DNA from: an uncultured Bacilli bacterium
Lineage (GTDB): Bacteria; Bacillota_I; Bacilli_A; RF39; UBA660
Direction of reading: 5' to 3'
NCBI GenBank assembly: GCA_947624565.1
Contig: CANQKX010000011.1
Coordinates: 1 to 45,609 of the forward strand
DNA: 45,609 nt
Below are positions 15,333 through 24,400 of this stretch, one piece after another. Positions within the stretch are counted from its first letter, which is position 1. Every line of letters begins with the position of its first letter. The translations under genes and the position numbers were made by a program. The notes under the pieces are model-generated. The model did no database searches, had not been told where the DNA came from, and saw nothing but the letters and a program-made list of their open reading frames with translations.

Positions 15333-15626
15333 GTGCAACAAGATTTAAATATTGACTACACACAAACAAGAAATTTAGGAAATAATGTTATTTCAAAAGG
15401 TGGTGAGTTTGCAACTTTATTAGGAAATATTAAATCAATTAATGAAAATTTAAGAAATTATTGGAAAGGTAAAGATGCAGAAAAGTATACCAATGCAGTA
15501 CTTCAACAATCACAAGTAATGGATAAATTAAATACCACTATTAATGAAATAGGAGAATTTTTAATAAATGTTGCTAATATATATGAAGAAGTTAGTAATA
15601 CAAATCAACAAGGAATAAAAAATTAA
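15333..15626 (+). CDS. WXG100 protein 1
   Basis: This 97-residue helical-hairpin protein has a central WKG (YWKGKDAEKY), the WXG turn of ESAT-6/EsxA-like proteins that leave through the type VII apparatus as dimers. No signal peptide. It starts at GTG 15333 behind GGGAGGTG. The C-terminal YEEVSNTNQ has no perfect YxxxD/E export tag, though YEEV is close. It sits right after esaB. Confidence 0.85.
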   Translation: MQQDLNIDYTQTRNLGNNVISKGGEFATLLGNIKSINENLRNYWKGKDAEKYTNAVLQQSQVMDKLNTTINEIGEFLINVANIYEEVSNTNQQGIKN

Positions 15627-15648
15627 TTGTAATGAGAGGTGATAATAG

Positions 15649-15939
15649 ATGAATGGATCTAATTTAACTTATGCACAAGTGATGTCTATAAGTCAAAATT
15701 TAAAAAGTTATTCAACAAGAATGGAAGAAATATTAAATGAAATAAGAACTTTTTTAAATAAAGTTGGAAATGACAATGTTTGGTCTGGAACTTCTGCTGC
15801 ATCATCAAAAGCAGAATTTGATAAATTATGTGCAAAATTTCCAGAATTTTCAAAATGTATAGAAGATGAATCAATGTATTTATCTACAGTTGTAGCAAAT
15901 TATCAGTCTGCCGATAAAACAATAATGAATTCAAATTAG
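15649..15939 (+). CDS. WXG100 protein 2
   Basis: This 96-residue helical-hairpin protein has WSG in VWSGTSAASSKAEF, the WXG turn. It is 22 bases after the first WXG100 gene, so the pair may form a heterodimer, as EsxA/EsxB or EsxC/EsxD do. YQSADKTI near the end is compatible with a YxxxD-type tag. A very strong hairpin follows at 15966-16006. Confidence 0.85.
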   Translation: MNGSNLTYAQVMSISQNLKSYSTRMEEILNEIRTFLNKVGNDNVWSGTSAASSKAEFDKLCAKFPEFSKCIEDESMYLSTVVANYQSADKTIMNSN

Positions 15940-15965
15940 TATAGATTCTCTATTTTATATAGGGA

Positions 15966-16006
15966 CTCTAGTCAGTAAATATTATTTTAGTATTTACTGA
16001 CTAGAG
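15966..16006 (+). terminator. 16-bp perfect hairpin inside the type VII operon
   Basis: CTCTAGTCAGTAAATA (15966-15981) pairs perfectly with TATTTACTGACTAGAG (15991-16006) around a 9-base loop. The T run after it is weak (AAATTTTT). It could be a partial terminator or a 3' stabiliser that raises the level of the first three genes over the rest. Confidence 0.6.
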
Positions 16007-16032
16007 AAATTTTTAAAAATGAGGTGATATTA

Positions 16033-16332
16033 TTGGAAATATTTATTAATAAAAATGATTTAAAAAAGAAAGGCGAAGAAATATTATCATACATTAATAC
16101 ATTTTCTAATGATATACATAAATTAGAAAATGTTATTGATAACATAAATATTGCATGGCAAGGAGCAGATCAATTAAAATATGTTAATGCATTAAAAAAT
16201 AATTATATAAATGAGTTAAGTGAATTGGCAAATATTTTAAAGAAATATGCGGAATATCTAATAAATGTTTCACAAGCCTATGATTTATTAGATGAAATTT
16301 TTTCAAATAAAAATATAGAAATAAAGGTGTAG
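16033..16332 (+). CDS. WXG100 protein 3
   Basis: This 99-residue helical protein has WQG in IAWQGADQLKYVNALK. It probably starts at TTG 16033, six bases after GAGGTG; an in-frame GTG inside that ribosome site (16024) is unlikely. The C-terminal SQAYDLLDEIF contains YDLLD, a good match to the YxxxD/E type VII export motif. It is followed three bases later by WXG100 protein 4, a likely partner. Confidence 0.82.
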   Translation: MEIFINKNDLKKKGEEILSYINTFSNDIHKLENVIDNINIAWQGADQLKYVNALKNNYINELSELANILKKYAEYLINVSQAYDLLDEIFSNKNIEIKV

Positions 16333-16335
16333 AAT

Positions 16336-16656
16336 ATGGTACTTAATTATAGTAAAATAGCTGATTTTTGTAATGAAATGAAAAATATAAATAAGAGTAT
16401 AAGATTACAATTAGGTAGTATAAAAGATGTTTTTGATGGTTTAAATTCTAGTTGGCAAGGAGAAGCAGCAAATAATTATATTAGAAAATCAAAAAATCTT
16501 TCTAATATTTTTGACGATTTTTCAGATAAATTAGACTCTTTAATTGTATATATGATTCAATGCTCAGATGAATACAAAAAGGCTGATGAAAAAGTAATAA
16601 ATGACTTAAACAATATATTTAATATCTCCAAGTCAGTAAATATTAGAAAGGAATAA
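16336..16656 (+). CDS. WXG100 protein 4
   Basis: This 106-residue helical hairpin has WQG in SSWQGEAANNYI. YKKADEKV near the C-terminus is a possible YxxxD/E tag. It is tightly coupled with WXG100 protein 3 (three-base gap). These two lie next to the coiled-coil protein, the DUF4176 protein and the large effector, so they are good candidates for effector-specific export partners, as Lap proteins are for LXG toxins. Confidence 0.82.
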   Translation: MVLNYSKIADFCNEMKNINKSIRLQLGSIKDVFDGLNSSWQGEAANNYIRKSKNLSNIFDDFSDKLDSLIVYMIQCSDEYKKADEKVINDLNNIFNISKSVNIRKE

Positions 16657-16663
16657 TATAGTT

Positions 16664-17146
16664 ATGAGTCTTGAAAATATAAATATTTCTGCAGCAAGAA
16701 ATAATCTTTATAATTGTATTAATTCAATAAATTATAATTGCACAAATGAACTTATTTCTAAACTGAAAAATGGTAATGTATGTAATACTTCTTCAATAGA
16801 TAATTTAACTAATGCATTAAATAAATCGCTACAATTATACAAAGTTTTAGATTCTAAATTAAAATCATATTTGAAAGTTATAGATAATATAGAGTCATAT
16901 CAAAATATTCAAAATAGTATAATAGGACTACAAAATGAAGTATTAACTCTTAGTAAAAATCTAAAATCTGCAAAACAACAATCAGAAAAATATGTCAAAA
17001 CTGGTAAAGAGGATACGGATTTAGCTAAAAAGAATTCAAAAAAAATTAGTTCAATTTTAAAGCAAATTAATGAAAAAAAATCTCAAATTGATAGTAAGCA
17101 ATTGCAAATTGAATCATGCAAAAAAAATATTCAATCACTTTTATAG
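16664..17146 (+). CDS. Coiled-coil protein of the type VII locus
   Basis: This 160-residue, all-helical, Lys/Ser/Asn-rich protein has a coiled coil over about residues 80-155 (LKSAKQQSEKY...ILKQINEKKSQIDSKQ). It lacks a WXG motif, signal peptide and membrane helix. It resembles in shape the DUF5082/YwqH-type helical proteins found beside LXG effectors; I cannot assign the family. Position between WXG100 and DUF4176 genes suggests an effector partner or substrate. Confidence 0.6.
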   Translation: MSLENINISAARNNLYNCINSINYNCTNELISKLKNGNVCNTSSIDNLTNALNKSLQLYKVLDSKLKSYLKVIDNIESYQNIQNSIIGLQNEVLTLSKNLKSAKQQSEKYVKTGKEDTDLAKKNSKKISSILKQINEKKSQIDSKQLQIESCKKNIQSLL

Positions 17147-17155
17147 GAGGAAATT

Positions 17156-17464
17156 ATGAAAGAAAATAAATTTTTACCATTAGGGTCAGTAGTATTATTA
17201 AAAAATGCTACTAAAAGGTTAATGATAACTGGATATATTGCAATTGTAAAAAATGAGAATAAAATTTTTGACTATTGCGGTTGTATATATCCGGAGGGAT
17301 ATATATCATCTGATTCTATGTTTTTATTTAATCATAATGATATAGATAAAATTATTTTTTTAGGTTTAAAAGATGATGAGTACGAAAATTTTACTCCAAT
17401 GTTGAATGATGTATATGAAAAAATGAATTATGATAGTGGAAATGATTTTGATGAAATAAAATAA
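17156..17464 (+). CDS. DUF4176 family protein
   Basis: This 102-residue cytosolic protein opens with FLPLGSVVLLKNATKRLMI, then DYCGCIYPEGY and FLFNHNDIDKIIFLGL, the pattern of DUF4176. These proteins are regular neighbours of type VIIb effectors in Firmicutes and are thought to be accessory factors for them. AGGAGG precedes the ATG. It is immediately upstream of the 1197-residue effector, supporting that link. Confidence 0.8.
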   Translation: MKENKFLPLGSVVLLKNATKRLMITGYIAIVKNENKIFDYCGCIYPEGYISSDSMFLFNHNDIDKIIFLGLKDDEYENFTPMLNDVYEKMNYDSGNDFDEIK

Positions 17465-17482
17465 TAAGAGAGGATTTTTAAA

Positions 17483-20400
17483 ATGACATATGATGTAACT
17501 AAAATAAATGTATCATTACTTACTAATTGTAAATCAAATTTTAGAAGTGAACAATATAATTTTAAAAGTAAAACATATGGTACATTTAAAAATGGATATA
17601 TAAATAATTGTTCTGATTCATATATGAAAACAATCGCAAATGATTTAAATAATATATATTCAAAAATAGAAGCAAATTATGAAACAATATATTCTTTTTT
17701 TGATAGTTACATAAATAATGTCAATGCTCTTGAAAATTCTTTATTATCTAATTCAAGTTCTAATTATATTACAGAATCCGTACTTAAAAATTTTGTTTCA
17801 TCAAAATTGTCAGACTTACCAACTAATTCTGTAGTAATTAGAAATACTGTTGATAAATTTGTATCAAATAATTTTTATAATTTAAATAAAAATTCAACTG
17901 TAGATCCAAGAAATAAACAAAAAGAACAGTTAGCAAATTTAAAACGAAGAACAGAAGATGAAATTCCATCATTGAATACATCTCAAAAAATCGAACAGGA
18001 TTTTATTAATAGTGTTTCACAATCTGTTAGTAAAATATCTAATTCAACTAATAAAATAACTGATAATTTTTCTAATTTAAAAAATGATTCAGCCGTTGAT
18101 CCAAGAAGTAAGCAAAAAGAACAATTAGCAAATTTAAAACGAAGAACAGAAGATGAAATTCCATCATTGAATACATCTCAAAAAATCGAACAGGATTTTA
18201 TTAATAGTGTTTCACAATCTGTTAGTAAAATATCTAATTCAACTAATAAAATAACTGATAATTTTTCTAATTTAAAAAATGATTCAGCCGTTGATCCAAG
18301 AAATAAGCAAAAAGAACAATTAGCAAATTTAAAACGAAGAACAGAAGATGAAATTCCATCGTTAGGAACTATTAATAGTGCGGGAGAAGACTTTCTTTTT
18401 AAATATTCACAGTCAGATACTGGCGCTACAATGATTAATGCAGGTGTAGCTGTAGTAAAAGGAGCGGATAGTTCTTTTACTAAACTTAAATGTGGTGCAA
18501 AAACCTTTAAACATTGGGTAACATATGGTGAAGGTGATGGGACCTTGTGGTATTATTTATCTCAAGTTGCTTATTCACAAGGTGATTATGAACAGGCAAA
18601 TAAATTTTATAATATATATGTAGATAAAAACACTGAAACTCAAAAATTCTTATCGGAATTAGTAAAAGAGAAGCAAAAACTTCAAAATAGATATGAAAAA
18701 TTTTATAATAGCTTAGCTGGAAAAACTATAGATGCATATAGTAAATTAAAAACAAATGGTAAAATCTATAATTTTATTGAAAATACAGGTGAAACAGGGA
18801 CTACAGCAGTATTAGGAAAATTATTTGGATTTGGAATGGTTGGTGGATTTGTTAATGCAGGGGAGCAATCTATGGATGCTGCTGCCTATGGAGCAAATTT
18901 GGACCAAGTATATACAGCAAGTGCTCTAGGTGGTACTTGGGGAGCATTTAGTTGGAAAGTAGGTTCAGGGATAAATAATTATAATCCTTTTTCAAATTCT
19001 TTAGCAAATTCTGCTATGAGGGTAGGAATGGATTCTGTATTTGGTGGAGTTGAGCCGTTTGTTCAAACAGGGATTGCAAGTACATATATGGATGATGATT
19101 ATTGGGATATATTTAAAGCCAATGGTGGGTGGAGTTCTGTTGGTACAGGTGTACTTTTAGGAGCATTTTTATCAGCACTTGGAGAAGCAGGGCAATACTA
19201 TGTTGCAAAGAAAAAACAAAATGGTATATCAAATCAATCCGAATTTAAATTAGAATCAGATAATTTAGAAAAAAATTATTCTAACTTGAAAAAATTGTAT
19301 GACAGTGGCCAATATAATGAAATAGCTAAATTATTTGAAAATCGTGGATATACTCCAGAAAGAATAGAGTATATGTTTAATACCATGAATTCAGAAGAGT
19401 TAATAGGCACTTTGCAATCTTACAATAATATGAAAAAATTGTATGATAGTGGCCAATATAATGAAATAGCTAAATTATTTGAAAAAAAGGGATATACTCC
19501 AGAAAAAATAGAGCATATGTTTAATAATATGGATTTAGAACAATTAACGGACATTTTGCAAGGAAATAGATATGCTTGTAAAAAATATTATGAATTTATG
19601 GATTATGATCAATATAAATACATTGATAATAGTATTGCAGAAAAAATAGAAAAAATGTTGAAAAATGATTCTGATGATTATATTTATGGAATTCATCGTA
19701 CACAAAAGTTAGATGTTGCAAAAACAATCTATGATGAAGGGTTATATTTAACAGGGCATGTTTCTTCGGGAGTTTCTAATGAACATTGGTTTGATTTAAA
19801 TGAACTAGAACGTAATATTACTTTTGATAAAAATATTGATTCATTTATGTTTCATATATGTGGTGCTAGCTCATATAAAAATTTAGATAATATGGGATAT
19901 GGTATGGTTATAAAGATTCCAAAGAAAAATTTAGATGATATGAGGTCATTGTTATATTATATTTCTGATGAAAATCAATATGTTCTTAAACCAGAGTATG
20001 TGGTCGCTAAAATAGAAGTTAAAAATGGAAATGTTTATCGCTCAAATAATACAGAATTTAAAAATGATAATTTTAATAATAATATTAATTCAAAAATAAA
20101 AGTAGGTAGTAAAAAAATAAGTGATATTATGAAAACCTCAGATTTTAATAAGAAAAATTTGATTGAAGGAATTGTAGAGGAAATTCCTTCGGATTTATCA
20201 ATCAAAGAAAAAGCAAGAATAGTTTATTTAAAATTAAATCAAGCAGTGTCGTATTCTGATGAATATTTTGCAAATGAAAGAAAAAATAATCCTTATTATG
20301 TTACTGAAAATGTTGATTCAATAAAAACTTCTTGGTATGATAAAACATATGATATTTCTGATATGAGTACAAATAAAGTAGTATGCAGTTCGTGGTCTAG

Positions 20401-21076
20401 AATTTATAAAGAATTGTTAGAAAAAGTTGGTGTTCCAAGTGATAAAATAAAAATTCATGGTATTAAAGAAGGATCTAATACAAGTCATAATTATGTATCA
20501 ATAGATTTAGGAAAAGGTAAAAAAATTTATGCAGATGGAACATATACTAGAGGATCTTTACCAGATTTGGTATCATCAAAATATAATATGGAAACTAGAA
20601 TGTGGGTTATTACGAAAAAAAATAAGAATTTAGGTGCTTCAGATATTTATACTGAATATACTAATCCATCAAATAGAAAAGCCGTACAAAAAATTGATGA
20701 AAAAATAGGTTACAAAGTGGGTAAATATAAAACAGAATTTGATTATATAAATGAAGTTTACAAGGTTTCTAAATCTGTTAATATTGAGGATAAAATTAAT
20801 GCATTTTGTAAAATATATGACAATTATTATAGTTCAATTGATAATCTTAAACTATATTCAAATTCGGTATCTAAAATATTTGGTAAAGATACAAAAGTAC
20901 AATATTATAATATAGATGAAGTAAATAATGCACTTGCGATAGAATTTAATATTGGGAATAATAAAAAAGGATATTTGGTAAAGATAAATGACTCAAAATT
21001 TGAATATTATGATGATATTAAAAAAATTGTTAATAATAGAAATCCTATTATTGAATTTGGAGGATTAGATGAATAG
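17483..21076 (+). CDS. Candidate type VII effector with transglutaminase-like C-terminal domain
   Basis: This is a 1197-residue modular protein. Residues 1-135 are helical and LXG/WXG-like in character. Residues 138-293 hold a 65-residue unit repeated twice and in part a third time, nearly identical at DNA level. Residues 295-590 are Gly/Ala-rich, typical of the middle of polymorphic toxins. Residues ~600-700 have two 48-residue repeats (KKLYDSGQYNEIAKLFE). Residues ~733-865 start with YGIHRT and carry GLYLTGH, an unidentified domain. Residues ~900-1100 look transglutaminase-like: Cys968 in VVCSSWSRIYKELL, His1002 in SHNYVSIDL and Asp1018 in YADGT, with the order and spacing of a Cys-His-Asp triad. 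There is no signal peptide. Context (WXG100, DUF4176, EssC) points to export through type VII. The target and whether it is toxic are unknown. Confidence 0.72.
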   Translation: MTYDVTKINVSLLTNCKSNFRSEQYNFKSKTYGTFKNGYINNCSDSYMKTIANDLNNIYSKIEANYETIYSFFDSYINNVNALENSLLSNSSSNYITESVLKNFVSSKLSDLPTNSVVIRNTVDKFVSNNFYNLNKNSTVDPRNKQKEQLANLKRRTEDEIPSLNTSQKIEQDFINSVSQSVSKISNSTNKITDNFSNLKNDSAVDPRSKQKEQLANLKRRTEDEIPSLNTSQKIEQDFINSVSQSVSKISNSTNKITDNFSNLKNDSAVDPRNKQKEQLANLKRRTEDEIPSLGTINSAGEDFLFKYSQSDTGATMINAGVAVVKGADSSFTKLKCGAKTFKHWVTYGEGDGTLWYYLSQVAYSQGDYEQANKFYNIYVDKNTETQKFLSELVKEKQKLQNRYEKFYNSLAGKTIDAYSKLKTNGKIYNFIENTGETGTTAVLGKLFGFGMVGGFVNAGEQSMDAAAYGANLDQVYTASALGGTWGAFSWKVGSGINNYNPFSNSLANSAMRVGMDSVFGGVEPFVQTGIASTYMDDDYWDIFKANGGWSSVGTGVLLGAFLSALGEAGQYYVAKKKQNGISNQSEFKLESDNLEKNYSNLKKLYDSGQYNEIAKLFENRGYTPERIEYMFNTMNSEELIGTLQSYNNMKKLYDSGQYNEIAKLFEKKGYTPEKIEHMFNNMDLEQLTDILQGNRYACKKYYEFMDYDQYKYIDNSIAEKIEKMLKNDSDDYIYGIHRTQKLDVAKTIYDEGLYLTGHVSSGVSNEHWFDLNELERNITFDKNIDSFMFHICGASSYKNLDNMGYGMVIKIPKKNLDDMRSLLYYISDENQYVLKPEYVVAKIEVKNGNVYRSNNTEFKNDNFNNNINSKIKVGSKKISDIMKTSDFNKKNLIEGIVEEIPSDLSIKEKARIVYLKLNQAVSYSDEYFANERKNNPYYVTENVDSIKTSWYDKTYDISDMSTNKVVCSSWSRIYKELLEKVGVPSDKIKIHGIKEGSNTSHNYVSIDLGKGKKIYADGTYTRGSLPDLVSSKYNMETRMWVITKKNKNLGASDIYTEYTNPSNRKAVQKIDEKIGYKVGKYKTEFDYINEVYKVSKSVNIEDKINAFCKIYDNYYSSIDNLKLYSNSVSKIFGKDTKVQYYNIDEVNNALAIEFNIGNNKKGYLVKINDSKFEYYDDIKKIVNNRNPIIEFGGLDE
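17894..18361 (+). repeat. 65-codon tandem repeat inside the effector gene
   Basis: Unit starts at 17894, 18089 and 18284 (195-bp period). The first two are complete and the third stops after about 78 bases. The long runs between units are almost identical in DNA, with a few silent or single changes (AAA/AAG, Asn/Ser), indicating recent duplication. Each unit contains VDPR, LKRRTEDEIPSL and a helical stretch. Confidence 0.9.
19289..19580 (+). repeat. 48-codon tandem repeat inside the effector gene
   Basis: LYDSGQYNEIAKLFE followed by GYTPE(R/K)IE occurs twice with a 144-bp period (e.g. TTGTAT at 19295 and 19439). The two copies are highly similar in DNA. Confidence 0.85.
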
Positions 21077-21401
21077 AGAAGAACATAATAAAATAATAAG
21101 TTTAATTGAAAAGAAAAAAGAAATTTTACTAATGAAAAAAAAATATAAGACTATAACTGAAACTGAATATTTAAATGAATTAGATAAATTTGAAAAATTA
21201 CAAAATTTGATTGCTGATAAATATCATAATTTTTTTTCAGATATTAGTTTTGATGTTGCAGTTAATATATTGGAGGATATTGGATTAGAACATAATGATG
21301 CAATAAATTCATATGTTATACTTATAAAAGAAATTAAAGATAGTAAATATACTTTAGTTGAAAATTTACCTGAAGAAAATTTAGAAATGTTAAATAATTA
21401 A
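21069..21401 (+). CDS. Small protein coupled to the effector; possible immunity protein
   Basis: This 110-residue, charged, helical cytosolic protein has no signal or membrane segment. Its ATG overlaps the last eight bases of the effector gene, so the two are translated together. Immunity genes of polymorphic toxins sit exactly here, and the size fits. No sequence family is recognised. It could instead be an export adaptor. Confidence 0.6.
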   Translation: MNREEHNKIISLIEKKKEILLMKKKYKTITETEYLNELDKFEKLQNLIADKYHNFFSDISFDVAVNILEDIGLEHNDAINSYVILIKEIKDSKYTLVENLPEENLEMLNN

Positions 21402-21460
21402 ATTAATTTTTATACATGACATTAAAAAAATTTATTAAAGAATTAATAGGAGGCTAGCAA

Positions 21461-24400
21461 GTGAAAGTTTTATTGATTAATGAAAAAAAATTAGATAGTT
21501 TTAAGTTACCTAATAAAATAGATGGTAATATTTGGATAACTGATTTTGATGAAAATGATAACGAAAAGAATATAATAAATATAGAAGCAGATCGAAATAG
21601 TAATTGGAAAATTATGAGCAATAGTTCATATTATATTGTGGAAAATTCAAAAAGAGTAGCATCTTCTATATTAGAAATTGGAAAATTTTATATAATAAAA
21701 GATTCTTATTCTGATAAATCAATGTTATTGTATTGTTGTTTATCTTATGAAAATAATATTACCTTTTATTCTACTTCTACTTGCTTTCCTAATCCAATAA
21801 CAATTGGAAGTAATAGTGAGTGTAAAATAAGTTACAATTGTACTTTAGTTAGTAATAATCATGCTGAGATTAAATTAGAAAACGATAAATTGATTTTAAA
21901 TTGCTTTTCTAAAACATATGTAAATAATATAAGAGTAAATAATTCAACTATTCTTGAATTAGGTGATGTTATTTTTGTTATGGGATTAATTATAGTAGTT
22001 ATGAAAATACAAGGTGATTATATACTAGGTATTAATAATCCAAATAATCAAGTAAAAACTTTTTTGAAAAATACACAAATTTCATTTGATCCAGCATCTG
22101 AAAGCTATGAGGAAGCACACGAAGAAAAAGAAATGTTCTTATATAAGGAAGAAGATTATTTTTACAAAAAGCCAAGATTTATTTATTCGATTGAACCTTT
22201 AGAATTAAAAATTGATTCTCCACCTTCAAAACAAGAAAAACAAGAAATACCAGCAATTTTAACTTTAGGTCCAATGTTGACAATGAGTTTAACTTCTGTT
22301 GTAACATGTTATACTACTATAAGTAATGTTCAAAATAAAAATCAAACCTGGTCAGAAGCTATACCATCATTATTAATAAGTGGTGTTATGATGTTATCAT
22401 TCTTTTTATGGCCCCTTGTTACAAATTTATTTCAAAAACATTTAAGTAAGAAAAATGAAAGAAATAGACAAAATAAATATAACGAGTATATTAATAATCA
22501 AAAAAGTAAAATATTTGAGGAAAAGACAAAACAAGAAAATATATTACATAAAAGATATGTAAGTTTGGAAGAATGTTATAATATTATAATAAATAAAAAA
22601 GATAGATTATGGGAAAGAAGAATTGAAGATGAAGATTATTTGTCTGTTAGTTTAGGTACTGGCACTTTTCCTATGAAAATAAATATAAATTATCCTGAAG
22701 AAGGATTTTCAATGGTTGAAGATAATTTAAAAGATAGTGTTAAAGAATTAACTCTTTCTCCAAAAATTTTGGATAATGTTCCAATATTATATTCATTTAA
22801 AGAAAATTATATTTCAGCAATTATTGGTAATGATGAACTAAAGTATAAATTTATTGATAATATACTTTTACAAATTGTTACTTTTCATAGTTATGATGAT
22901 TTAAAAATAGTTATTTTTACATCTAAAAATAAAGAAAATAATTTTACTAAATATAAAATATTACCTCATTGTTTTAGTAATGATAAAACAATTAGATTTT
23001 TTTCATCTACAATTGATGAATATAAAGAAATATCATATAATCTAGAAAAAATATTTAATCAGAGAAAAGAATATAATGAAAAAAACAGTAATTTAATTAA
23101 ATACGATCAAAATTTTCTAATTATAACTGATTCGTTTAATTCTATAAGAAATTTTGATTTTATTAAAAATATAATTGAATACAAACACAATTTAGGATTT
23201 TCTATTATAATATTGAATGATAAAATATCAAATTTGCCTGACCAATGTCAAACATTTATTGAGTTAAATGAAAATGAATCAAAGATGTTTAAAAATATTG
23301 CCAATAATGGAGAACAAAAGTTTAAAATTGATTTAAGTAATATAAATATTTCTAAAGCTTTTAGAAAATTAGCTAATATACCTATAGAATTAAATAATAA
23401 TGAAGATGGAATAATACCAAAAAAAGTGGGATTTTTAGAAATGTATGATGTTGGTAAAGTAGAGCAACTTAATTCTAAAAATAGATGGATATCAAATGTT
23501 CCAATCTTAAATATGAGTGCAATTGTTGGTATAGGTAAAAGTGGTGAAAAAATATCATTGGATTTACATGAAAAATATCATGGTCCACATGGACTTGTTG
23601 CGGGAATGACGGGTAGTGGTAAATCTGAATTTATAATTACCTATATTCTTTCTATGGCTATTAATTATCATCCTCATGAAGTTCAATTTGTATTAATTGA
23701 TTATAAAGGCGGAGGACTTGCAGGAGCATTTGAAAACAAAAATTTGGGATACAAGCTACCACATTTAGTTGGGGTAATAACAAACTTAGATAAAACAGAA
23801 ATAAATAGATCTCTTGCATCAATAGAAAGCGAATTAAAAAGAAGACAAGCTTTATTTAATAAAGCAAGAGAATTATCTGGAGAAAGTACAATTGATATTT
23901 ATAAATATCAAAAAATGTATAGAAATAAAATTGTAGATGAACCTGTTTCACATTTGTTTATAATAGCTGATGAGTTTGCAGAATTAAAAACTCAACAATC
24001 CGAATTTATGGAACAATTAATTAGTACTGCTAGAATTGGACGTAGCTTAGGTGTTCATTTAATACTTGCTACTCAAAAACCAAGTGGTGTAGTGGATTCA
24101 CAAATTTGGAGTAATACACGTTTTAGAGTGTGTTTTAGGGTTCAAGAAAAAAGTGATAGTTCAGAAGTTATACAATGTCCTGATGCTGCATATTTAACTC
24201 AAACTGGTAGATTTTATTTACAAGTTGGTTATAATGAAATATTTTTGTTAGGACAATCAGCTTGGGCTGGAGGAAAATATATTCCTTCTGAAAACATAAA
24301 AAAAACTATAGATTCATCTATTAATTTTATTGATAATATTGGATATGTAACAAAAAGTGTTGAAACTAAAAAAGAAGAAATAATTGATGATAGTAATGGT

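Noticed and set aside
17894-18361. CRISPR-like array
   Set aside because: The repeats are 195-bp, in-frame and continuous without spacers; they are internal protein repeats.
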